DNA from: SSS58A sp041648155
GTDB lineage: Bacteria; Krumholzibacteriota; Krumholzibacteriia; Krumholzibacteriales; Krumholzibacteriaceae
NCBI GenBank assembly: GCA_041648155.1
Contig: JBAZPL010000071.1
Location: forward strand, 1 to 12,376
Direction: 5' to 3'
Length of the DNA stretch: 12,376 nt
The notes under the pieces were generated by a model. That model searched no databases, had not been told where the DNA came from, and saw only the letters and a list, made by a program, of their open reading frames with translations. Below, piece after piece: positions 6,207-12,376 of the stretch (the stretch's first letter is position 1; each line of letters begins with the position of its first letter). The position numbers and the translations under genes were made by a program.

Positions 6207-6554
6207 ATGTCGGTCCTCAACAAGACGCGCGGAACATTGATCGCAAGGCATCTCATGACGCTGAACGCGAACTGCGTCGAGACACTGAGATTTCTCAATC
6301 GACGCGGGATTCCGCGAAACTGCGCTCTCTGGATAGCGCCATGCCGGGCGATCTATACGGTCGGCATGAAGAACCCGGTCGACATCGCTTTCCTCAACCG
6401 GTACGGACGCGTCGTCACGATGTTCAAGAATTTCCCGCCCGATTGCATCGCCGATTCCTCTCGCAGCGCGGTGAGCGCGGTGGAGTTCCCGCCGAACACG
6501 CTACGCGAGAGCGACACCGGGATCGGCGACACGATAGAGCTCGATCCGGCGTAA
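6207..6554 (+). CDS. DUF192 family protein
   Basis: This 115-residue protein contains a DUF192 domain across nearly its whole length. The hallmark is PCRAIYTVGMKNPVDIAFLNRYGRVVTMFKNFPP (residues 45-78), followed by AVEFPPNTLRESDTGIGDTIEL (91-112), typical of this small beta-rich family. There is no signal peptide, unlike many longer DUF192 proteins that are exported, so it should be cytoplasmic. Its biochemical function is not established. From my knowledge of the family, DUF192 genes often occur beside Flp/Tad pilus genes. That agrees with the prepilin-peptidase-like gene 12 bp upstream, although no pilin or Tad ATPase gene is in the window. AGGGGGA seven bases upstream fixes the ATG. A strong hairpin follows the stop. 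Confidence 0.88.
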   Translation: MSVLNKTRGTLIARHLMTLNANCVETLRFLNRRGIPRNCALWIAPCRAIYTVGMKNPVDIAFLNRYGRVVTMFKNFPPDCIADSSRSAVSAVEFPPNTLRESDTGIGDTIELDPA

Positions 6555-6587
6555 CGGTTGCGCGACGGCCCCCTCCTCGCGCAGAAT

Positions 6588-6614
6588 GAATGACGGGCCC
6601 CGGGCCCGTCATTC
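6588..6614. terminator. Bidirectional hairpin terminator between convergent operons
   Basis: Perfect 13-base arms (GAATGACGGGCCC and its complement) flank one central base. The hairpin lies 33 bp after the DUF192 stop and 25 bp before the stop of the minus-strand transglutaminase-like gene. The stem is very GC-rich. T-rich stretches on either side are short and interrupted (TCTTGTT on +, CATTCATTC on -), so it is not an ideal intrinsic terminator, but its position between convergent genes supports the call. Confidence 0.65.
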
Positions 6615-6639
6615 TCTTGTTCGGACGAGCCGGTCTCCG

Positions 6640-8538
6640 CTACTCCCTCTCAAGCACGATACGATCTTCGTGGAAGGTCCGAAGCAGCGACCGGAAATCC
6701 GCATACCTGGTCTGAGCCACGAGATTCTCATCGAGCTGCAGTCGCTTCCGGAAAACGTGCGTTCCATCCGCCCGCGATGCGAAATCAACCGACGCGGCTC
6801 CGATCTCGTTCTCTTCGTTCGCGGGCAAAGGGGCGGTCACCATCTTCCAGCCCGGCGCCGGTTCGATCATGCACGAAACTTCGAGAACACACGGCTCAAT
6901 ATTGATTGCGTCGGCGCATTGCGAACGTTCGAGGCGCACGCGTTCGATTCCGGAAAGAGACGATTCCATGGGTTTCGGTACGGAGAGGTACAGCCGCTCC
7001 CCCTTTTTCTTCTCGCCCGGGCTCACCGTGAAGGTGAAATCGATCTCGGCCTCGTTCCGCTCGAGCGACCGCGGGTTCCACGAGACGAGCTCGGCGCCGC
7101 CGAAAAAGCCCGAGACCCGCTTTTTCAAAAAGTCCCTGAGACCGTTCTCGTTTTCCCGAACGAGATAGTACGGCGAGAACGCGCCTTTCAGGATCGCGGT
7201 GCCTTTTCCCTCGAAACCGCCGTCCTTCCCCGGCTTGAGAACGAGCGCGAGCTCGCTCCGGCTGTCGCTGACGGCCCTGGCGGGAAGCTGCGCGAGCCGC
7301 GGCACCGGACCGAGGTACGCGAGCGTCTTTCCGGCGAGGGCGAACGACGGATCGTGTTCGAATGGGGCAGCGGGGTCGAGGAGCAGCTCGGCTCCATCCC
7401 CGAGCGGCACCGAGACCGCAATCCGCGAGAAGAGCTCGGGCGCGGGCACGTCGCCGCTTGCGGCTTTCCCCGCCGAAACGAGAACGAACGCCGGCTCGAA
7501 TGCAGCGGTCCGAAGCATCGCGGCGAGGAGCACGGCGCGATCCAGCGGGCTCGCGTAGCCGCTGTCATAGATCCGCGCCGCATCGCGCGCCGGAGCGGCG
7601 AGAAGCGCATACGGGACGTGAACGCCCGTTACGGCCCCGATCGCGAGACGATGTACGGCGAGCACCTTCTCCTCATCCGTGGCAAGATCCTTCACGGCGC
7701 CGCAGATCGACGTTTCAGCCGCCGGCAAGGGGGTCGATTTGGCCGTGAGGCCGGCGCCGAGTTTCGAGAGAAGGTCCTGCCGGTCCGACGCCGTGCTATA
7801 GCAGACGACCGGAGAATAGTCCCCCTCCCAGGCACCGCCGTCGAAGGGTGTGCGCCCGGGGATGTCGCGGACGGTCCAAACCCAGACGCCTTTCACGCTC
7901 GCGTTGGGCGGAGAGACCTCGCCATTCAAGGAAGCGGATTTGAGCGTCATCCCCGGCGGCAGCTTCACGACGAGCACACGCTCCTCCGTCGGATCCTCCG
8001 CGCTGAACACCTCCACCCCCGAGAGATACGGCGATGGATTCTTGTCCGCGATGACGTAATGCAGCTCGGCGACACAACCCTTTTCGATGCCCATGTGCGT
8101 GATAACCGTTTCCTGCCAATCGACGTAATCGGGAGCGAGGTCGAGGGCGAATGGCGTCGTTTGATTGACGGCGTTCTTCCGGACTTCGACGATCCTCCCG
8201 TCCCGCATGCGGACGCGCGCGGCGAGGATCGTAAGATCCTGCGTCGCCGCGTTGAAAAGAATCCGCGGGTCGCCGAAGCGGTTGATCGCGTTGTCGGTGA
8301 AGAGCATGACGGCGCGATGCCGCCGCTTTGCAATGTGATTGTCGGAGCCGAGGGTGACGACGAGCGAATCGTACAGCACGACGGCGTCGCTTCCGGGGTA
8401 ACGGAGCTGCATCTCCTTCCAGCCGGTGCCGGCCGCGGCGGCCGGCGCGGAATGGCCGCACGCGGAGCCCGCGATCAGCGCCGCCGCGACGACCGCGAGA
8501 ATCGATTTCAGCAGCACATGCGTCGTGACGTTTCTCAT
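6640..8538 (-). CDS. Exported DUF3857/transglutaminase-like protein with lost catalytic Cys and His
   Basis: This 632-residue protein starts with a signal sequence (hydrophobic core 9-26). Cys27 in the context AGSAC makes a poor lipobox, so it may be a lipoprotein or a soluble periplasmic protein. Residues about 55-245 fit a DUF3857 domain and 285-395 a transglutaminase-like core, followed by a beta-rich C-terminal domain. Compared with its upstream neighbour, the core Cys-Lys-Asp-Lys-Ala is Pro331-Leu-Asp-Arg-Ala335, and the Phe-Asn-His motif is Phe370-Ser-Arg372. Only the Asp (Leu-Asp388-Pro) remains. It should be unable to act as a transglutaminase or protease. The C-terminus (RYADFRSLLRTFHEDRIVLERE) parallels the neighbour (DYPDFRAILKEAGDYATRRVIFERE), so the two are paralogues. 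ATG overlaps the upstream stop as ATGA, with a 13-base purine tract AGAGAGAGGGGGG as ribosome-binding site, implying coupled translation and matched amounts. Confidence 0.87.
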   Translation of the reverse strand: MRNVTTHVLLKSILAVVAAALIAGSACGHSAPAAAAGTGWKEMQLRYPGSDAVVLYDSLVVTLGSDNHIAKRRHRAVMLFTDNAINRFGDPRILFNAATQDLTILAARVRMRDGRIVEVRKNAVNQTTPFALDLAPDYVDWQETVITHMGIEKGCVAELHYVIADKNPSPYLSGVEVFSAEDPTEERVLVVKLPPGMTLKSASLNGEVSPPNASVKGVWVWTVRDIPGRTPFDGGAWEGDYSPVVCYSTASDRQDLLSKLGAGLTAKSTPLPAAETSICGAVKDLATDEEKVLAVHRLAIGAVTGVHVPYALLAAPARDAARIYDSGYASPLDRAVLLAAMLRTAAFEPAFVLVSAGKAASGDVPAPELFSRIAVSVPLGDGAELLLDPAAPFEHDPSFALAGKTLAYLGPVPRLAQLPARAVSDSRSELALVLKPGKDGGFEGKGTAILKGAFSPYYLVRENENGLRDFLKKRVSGFFGGAELVSWNPRSLERNEAEIDFTFTVSPGEKKKGERLYLSVPKPMESSLSGIERVRLERSQCADAINIEPCVLEVSCMIEPAPGWKMVTAPLPANEENEIGAASVDFASRADGTHVFRKRLQLDENLVAQTRYADFRSLLRTFHEDRIVLERE

Positions 8539-10616
8539 CGCGATCCCCCCTCTCTCTCGAATATCACCCTGCGAGTGGCGTAATCCCCCGCCTCCTTCAG
8601 GATGGCGCGGAAATCGGGATAGTCCCCCGCAGGAATCGTCCTCCTCTTGACGAGCACGACACCCTTGTTCGCGACGGAGCCTCCGGCGACGGAGCGCTCC
8701 ATACGGTATGCCGCGTACTCGCCCGTCTTCGAAGACTCCTTCGAGAGATCGCGCGGCTTCATCCCGGAGGGGAGAGCGATCGTCTCGTCGCATTCGTACG
8801 CCTGCGTGTTCCAGATAAAGAGCGGGAGCTCGCGTTTCTCGAGATCGATGACCGAGGCGGCCGTGAGCAGCGGCGTTCGGCCGAATCCGAGCTTCCACGC
8901 GGGTGAGGCGAAATCGAGCGTCCCTCCCTCGGCGACGGCGTAGCGCGGCACGCGGTACGTCACGTCCAGCGCGAACCGCTTCTTGAAATCGAGCGGATCG
9001 CCGATCGCGAGCTTCGTCACTTCGACCCCGGGAGAGATCGCGGCGAGCCATCCTTCGACGTATGCGCGCAGGTCGTCGCGCTTGTGCGTGCCGAGCCAGC
9101 GACGCATCCGTTGGTCCATATAATTCGTCCCCTCGAGATGGAGCGTTCCCGTGAGGTTTCCGTCCTTATCGACGGCGCCGCGCGAGACGACCTTGAGCAC
9201 GTGCTTCTCGGGCGGGGAGTAGGGCGTTACCATGAGCCCTTCTCCTTCCGGCGTGCCGATCACATAGTGCTGTTCCTGCTCCGCCGAGCTCCAGAGCTCG
9301 GTCGAAAAGGGCACCCACGTGGGATCGAGCATCGTGAAGGTGCCGTCCTTGTGGCGCCATGCGACCACCGAATGGTTGAACTGATCGGCCGGCACTTCCT
9401 CGACACGCGCGCCGGCCATCGTGAGGGCCGGCCAGACGTCGTAGCCCGCGGTGCGCATGAGGGTGATAAGCATCCCCGCCTTGTCCTTGCAGACGCCGCA
9501 GCGATCGGCGTAGCTCATCGTGCCCGGATGGTGCGTATAGCCTTCGCCCTTTCCCATCGAGACGCCCGAGTAACGGATCTCCTGTGCGGACCAGTGCTGA
9601 AGCTCCGTCACCTTCTCGACGTCGGTCTTGAGCCCCGCCGTGAGATCCTTCACGAGCCTTTTGATCTCGCCGTTGTCGTTGTATATCGTGTCGTGGATCG
9701 CGGCGAACCATCTCGATTTCTCCTCCCACGACGAGAGCGTGGCGAGCACGAGCTTCGGGACGATATCGGGCGCCTCGGCGCTCCGCGGCTCCTCCGCAAG
9801 CGCCGGGACGTCTTCGATCCACCACGAGTAGTGCGTTCCCTTGTCGTCGAAGCTCTGCGCCGAATAGAGGGAGCCGTTGTACACGCGGTAGCGGACCGGC
9901 TTGTCCTTCGGCATGTGGAGATCGTAGCGCTTTGTCTTGATCGGATATGTTTCCTGGAAATAGACGACGTCGTAGAACGATCCGCGCATCGGGGGGATGT
10001 AGCGCTCGTCGTCGCCGGCGGTTGTTTCGCCCGAGCCCCGTTCACCCGAGCCCGGCGCGGCTGCGGTTGCCCCGCCGGTGCCCGGCGCGCCCGCGCCGCC
10101 CCCCTCCCCCTCCGCCAGGTATGCGATCTCGAAGCCTTTCTTGTACGTCTTCACCTCGACCGCGTCGCCGGGAGCGAGCCGGGGAAGCTGCGCCACCTTC
10201 ATGCGCGCGCCCCAGTAGATCATCGAGGCGGGGGCGAAGAGATCCCTGACCGTCGCGAGATCGACGATCTCGACGGCACCGCCCTTCCTGAATATCCTCA
10301 CGCTCTCGACGGCGATGAAATTGGACGCGGGATCGTAATCGAAACGGAGCGCCGCCTTCGCGAGAGCGCCCCGGTCCGTGAGGATCTTCGTGAGCGTGTG
10401 GCGGCGATAGTGGGCAAGCCCGGTTTCCTCAACCGTGACGTCGATCTTCTCGAAAACGGCGACTAGACCCGCGTCGGGATAGTCCTTCGCCTCCCCCGCC
10501 TTCGCGACGAGCGCGCGGATTTCGTCGTCCGTCTGCGCGAAGGCGCTCGCGGCGAGAATCGCGAGCAAGAGCGCGATCGCGGAAATCGTCAGCGCATGCT
10601 TCGAACGGTTGGACAT
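8535..10616 (-). CDS. Exported DUF3857 protein with intact transglutaminase-like core
   Basis: This 693-residue protein has a clean Sec signal peptide (cleavage after AFA, residue 27), so it acts in the periplasm or outside. A DUF3857 domain covers about 55-290. It is interrupted by a Gly/Ala/Pro-rich low-complexity insert at about 169-204. The transglutaminase-like core (about 330-440) keeps a full papain-like triad: Cys376 in RCGVCKDKAGML, His415 in DQFNHSVVAW and Asp431 in MLDPTW. Such domains may cleave or cross-link amide bonds; the substrate of this family is not established. A beta-rich C-terminal domain follows (about 475-690). ATG at 10616 has GAAGGAGG nine bases upstream and gives the signal peptide at residue 1; a longer in-frame extension is unsupported. 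It begins 17 bp after the MEMO-family gene and overlaps the next gene by 4 bp, forming a three-gene operon. Confidence 0.92.
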   Translation of the reverse strand: MSNRSKHALTISAIALLLAILAASAFAQTDDEIRALVAKAGEAKDYPDAGLVAVFEKIDVTVEETGLAHYRRHTLTKILTDRGALAKAALRFDYDPASNFIAVESVRIFRKGGAVEIVDLATVRDLFAPASMIYWGARMKVAQLPRLAPGDAVEVKTYKKGFEIAYLAEGEGGGAGAPGTGGATAAAPGSGERGSGETTAGDDERYIPPMRGSFYDVVYFQETYPIKTKRYDLHMPKDKPVRYRVYNGSLYSAQSFDDKGTHYSWWIEDVPALAEEPRSAEAPDIVPKLVLATLSSWEEKSRWFAAIHDTIYNDNGEIKRLVKDLTAGLKTDVEKVTELQHWSAQEIRYSGVSMGKGEGYTHHPGTMSYADRCGVCKDKAGMLITLMRTAGYDVWPALTMAGARVEEVPADQFNHSVVAWRHKDGTFTMLDPTWVPFSTELWSSAEQEQHYVIGTPEGEGLMVTPYSPPEKHVLKVVSRGAVDKDGNLTGTLHLEGTNYMDQRMRRWLGTHKRDDLRAYVEGWLAAISPGVEVTKLAIGDPLDFKKRFALDVTYRVPRYAVAEGGTLDFASPAWKLGFGRTPLLTAASVIDLEKRELPLFIWNTQAYECDETIALPSGMKPRDLSKESSKTGEYAAYRMERSVAGGSVANKGVVLVKRRTIPAGDYPDFRAILKEAGDYATRRVIFEREGGSR

Positions 10617-10633
10617 TCCTCGTTGCCTCCTTC

Positions 10634-11752
10634 TTACCAGTACCCGATTGCCGTATAGCCGACCCAATGGCGCAGCGTCGCGATGGCCGTAACCCCCAGC
10701 CCGGTGTGCGCGAGCGGGAGGCTGCGGGGCCTGAGACTCGTGCCGTAAACGAGCATGAAACCCTCGGGCGCCTTCCCGCCGCCTCGTTCGGCGAGGCGAT
10801 CGAGAACGCTCAGCCCGAGGGGTATCGAGTAGACCCCGCACCACGTTATCTTGTACGGCTGCTGAAAATCGCTATTCTCCACCCGATCCCTGAAAATGCC
10901 GATCCTTTCGCGCGAAAGCGCCCCCGCCAGCGAGGACCGGATAACTTCTCGATCCTGCGCGACGCCTTTTTCGTAACCGTCCTCGCCGGCGCCGAAGGGG
11001 GCGTAGTTGCGCCCTCCCCACTCCTCGTCGCCATAATGGACGCAGTCGGCGGAGATGAGAATCGCGACGTCCTTTCCCAGCCTCCAGCCGCGCGCTTTCA
11101 TGATGCTCGAGATGGCCACGGCGAGCGCGTCGGCCGCCATATCGAAATTGCCGCCGTTCATTCGCGTCACGAGGATCGGCACGATCTCGACCTTCGGCAG
11201 GTAATGCTGGAGAATCGGGACGAACCCCTCGAGCGAGTGCTCCTCGGAATGGATCGTGTCGTTCATGAGAACGAGGCCGGCCGGAAGGGCCGCGACGATC
11301 TCTTCCCGCATCGAGGAAACAGGGCAATTCCCGTAGGCGCTCTTCCACGCGGAGAAATCGTCGAATATGAGCTTGTCCTGAATGCCGCGGCGGCGCGCCG
11401 TGTGCGAGACGCCGAAGAGGATCACGCGGGGCGCCCTGACCTCGCGCATGACGTGGACGTAGCCGCGCCCGGCGTAGAGATAGTCGTCGTGCGGGCATAT
11501 GGCGCCGATCATCGGGCCCTTTGTCATCAGTGGAAAGCTTGCGGCGTTCGAGGCGTAGCGCGCCGCATCGAGGGAGTCGACGAGCCTCACGAGCGCCTCG
11601 ACCTGATCCGGCCTCGTGGCGTAGCCGATGGTGTCCTTCTGCATCCGTATCGGGGAAAACGGCGCGGCCCCGGGCGGTGGACCCGGGATCAGCACGCCGA
11701 TCATGAACGGAAGATACGCGACAAACAGAACCGTCGAAAGCGATCTCTTCAT
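10634..11752 (-). CDS. Exported MEMO-family protein (AmmeMemoRadiSam system protein B-like)
   Basis: This 372-residue protein belongs to the MEMO family, whose fold resembles class III extradiol dioxygenases. Hallmarks are GAICPHDDYLYAG (83-95, His88), LFGVSHTARR (112-121, His117), SEEHSLEGFVPIL (169-181), LISADCVHYGDEEWG (232-246, Asp236 and His239) and ITWCGVYSIPLGL (302-314, Cys305). By alignment from memory these match the metal-binding His49, His81 and Cys244 of human MEMO1, and nearby family residues, so the metal site looks intact. Residues 4-24 are a hydrophobic signal or anchor, so this copy is probably exported, whereas most family members are cytoplasmic. Neither AMMECR1 nor radical-SAM partner genes are present here. 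GGAGG seven bases upstream fixes ATG at 11752. It is first in an operon with two DUF3857/transglutaminase-like genes. No enzymatic function is established for the family. Confidence 0.88.
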   Translation of the reverse strand: MKRSLSTVLFVAYLPFMIGVLIPGPPPGAAPFSPIRMQKDTIGYATRPDQVEALVRLVDSLDAARYASNAASFPLMTKGPMIGAICPHDDYLYAGRGYVHVMREVRAPRVILFGVSHTARRRGIQDKLIFDDFSAWKSAYGNCPVSSMREEIVAALPAGLVLMNDTIHSEEHSLEGFVPILQHYLPKVEIVPILVTRMNGGNFDMAADALAVAISSIMKARGWRLGKDVAILISADCVHYGDEEWGGRNYAPFGAGEDGYEKGVAQDREVIRSSLAGALSRERIGIFRDRVENSDFQQPYKITWCGVYSIPLGLSVLDRLAERGGGKAPEGFMLVYGTSLRPRSLPLAHTGLGVTAIATLRHWVGYTAIGYW

Positions 11753-11841
11753 TATGATACCTCCCCCCGCGGGCACAAGAAGCCAAGCGACGGCGGCCGG
11801 CCGAACCCGCCTGCCGCGCGGCCGGGATACACGAAGAATCG

Positions 11842-11870
11842 ACTATAACCCATGCCCGGCGGCGCGTCCA
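11842..11870 (-). promoter_or_regulatory. Sigma70-type promoter for the MEMO/transglutaminase-like operon
   Basis: On the minus strand TGGACG (11870-11865, four of six matches to the -35 consensus) is spaced 17 bases from TATAGT (11847-11842, five of six). Transcription would start near 11835, leaving an untranslated leader of about 80 bases before the MEMO start. Confidence 0.6.
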
Positions 11871-11874
11871 GAGC

Positions 11875-11900
11875 CGGATTGATTGCGGATTGTTTGCGGA
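11875..11900. repeat. 11-bp tandem direct repeat between divergent promoters
   Basis: CGGATTGATTG is followed directly by CGGATTGTTTG (10 of 11 identical) and a partial third copy, CGGA. The 11-bp period places both copies on the same helical face. The repeat begins five bases after the MEMO promoter -35 box and overlaps the -35 box of the MFS promoter, so it is a candidate regulator site. Confidence 0.5.
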
Positions 11901-11922
11901 GCGGCGCAATTGCGTGTATATT
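11894..11922 (+). promoter_or_regulatory. Promoter for the MFS transporter gene
   Basis: TTGCGG (11894-11899, three of six) is spaced 17 bases from TATATT (11917-11922, five of six). Transcription would start around 11928-11930, only two to four bases before the MFS start codon, leaving no room for a ribosome-binding site. Confidence 0.5.
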
Positions 11923-11931
11923 ATTTCGGCC

Positions 11932-12376
11932 ATGAATATAAAAGAGAAAAAGATACTCGGCTCGGTCTCCGTGTTCCACCTTTTCAACGACGCCTCGGTC
12001 GTCGCGCTCCCGACGATCTATCCGATTCTTTATACCCAGGGCTTTCTCATCAAGCGCTACGCCGATATCGGCACCATGATGCTCATCGGACTCGTCGTGT
12101 CGGTGTTCTTCCATTTCTTCGTCGGACACTGGGCGAAAGGCCGGCACTATCGGCTGCTGCTCGTCCTCGACGATCTCGTCGTCGGCCTCTTCCTTCTTCT
12201 CACACCGCTCGCCAAAAACTACCTCACCCTCGTATTTCTGTATGTCGGAGTGAGGATCGGATCGAGCATCTATCATCCCGTGGGGATCTCGTGGATCACG
12301 CACGTATTCCGAGGAAAGAACTTCGACCGGGCAATGGGATTCCAGAGCGCCTTCGGCGACGTCGGCGTGCTCGCGG
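11932..12376 (+). CDS. Major facilitator superfamily transporter, 3'-truncated
   Basis: The frame opens with ATG and stays open to the window end, giving 148 residues of a polytopic membrane protein. The start MNIKEKKILGSVSVFHLFNDASVVALPTIYP, with the HLFND motif near the first membrane segment, and the later SSIYHPVGISWITHVFRG and DRAMGFQSAFGDVGVLA resemble MFS proteins of the fosmidomycin-resistance (FSR)-like group, which have HxxND and FHP motifs at these places. About four hydrophobic segments are visible of the usual twelve. The substrate is unknown; the FSR likeness does not prove drug export. No Shine-Dalgarno sequence precedes the ATG, and the predicted transcription start is only a few bases upstream. 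The gene is divergent from the MEMO operon and shares its control region. Confidence 0.85.
   Translation, partial: MNIKEKKILGSVSVFHLFNDASVVALPTIYPILYTQGFLIKRYADIGTMMLIGLVVSVFFHFFVGHWAKGRHYRLLLVLDDLVVGLFLLLTPLAKNYLTLVFLYVGVRIGSSIYHPVGISWITHVFRGKNFDRAMGFQSAFGDVGVLA

Noticed and set aside
6586..8583. 665-codon open frame on the + strand opposite the second transglutaminase-like gene
   Set aside because: It has antisense shadow composition, starts inside the terminator hairpin, and has no recognisable domain.
8539..9051. In-frame N-terminal extension of the second transglutaminase-like protein
   Set aside because: It would run antisense-like through the upstream gene, pushes the signal peptide to the interior, and the ATGA overlap with a purine-rich ribosome site explains the start better.
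9084..10466. 460-codon open frame on the + strand opposite the first transglutaminase-like gene
   Set aside because: It lies wholly antisense to a strongly supported gene with an intact catalytic motif, and no protein family is recognisable.
10667..11848. 393-codon open frame on the + strand opposite the MEMO-family gene
   Set aside because: It is antisense to a clear MEMO homologue with all hallmark motifs; its Arg/His/Asp-rich composition is typical of a shadow frame.

Overview
The window is GC-rich, tightly packed bacterial DNA with 10 complete protein genes and 2 genes cut by the window ends. It has secreted proteins with N-terminal signals, an ECF sigma factor, a dockerin-like (EF-hand-like) secreted protein, paired DUF3857/transglutaminase proteins, and good Shine-Dalgarno sites. 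This suggests a Gram-negative bacterium, perhaps an uncultured lineage of the FCB group (Eisenbacteria/Krumholzibacteriota/Latescibacteria-like). That placement is inference from gene content only. I see no insertion sequence, phage gene, CRISPR array, tRNA or rRNA.

Left part (1-3957): a 5'-truncated nikR on + converges on, and overlaps, a minus-strand cluster. Read in transcription order, the cluster is a secreted DUF1028-TPR protein, a secreted cysteine-rich dockerin-like protein, an ECF sigma factor, and a membrane zinc-ribbon protein. The last has a zinc anti-sigma (ZAS-like) N-terminus followed by two copies of a three-hydrophobic-segment plus double-zinc-ribbon module. A good sigma70-type promoter sits between the first two genes, so the last three may form an envelope-signalling operon: exported product, sigma, anti-sigma.

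Middle (3958-6640): a divergent intergenic region with perfect palindromes leads to a GT4-type glycosyltransferase on +. After a 359-bp gap with no convincing gene comes a two-gene + operon: a membrane protein that resembles an A24 prepilin peptidase but has lost key catalytic residues, and a DUF192 protein. A perfect 13-bp-arm hairpin then separates convergent operons.

Right part (6640-12376): a minus-strand operon encodes an exported MEMO-family protein, a DUF3857/transglutaminase protein with an intact Cys-His-Asp triad, and, through a 4-bp ATGA start/stop overlap, a paralogue that has lost the Cys and His. The operon is divergent from an MFS transporter truncated by the window end. The two promoters are back to back with an 11-bp tandem repeat between their -35 boxes, and the MFS mRNA may be leaderless.

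The points most worth following up are the active/dead transglutaminase pair with a secreted MEMO protein, the duplicated membrane zinc-ribbon anti-sigma candidate, and the catalytically degenerate prepilin-peptidase-like protein beside DUF192.
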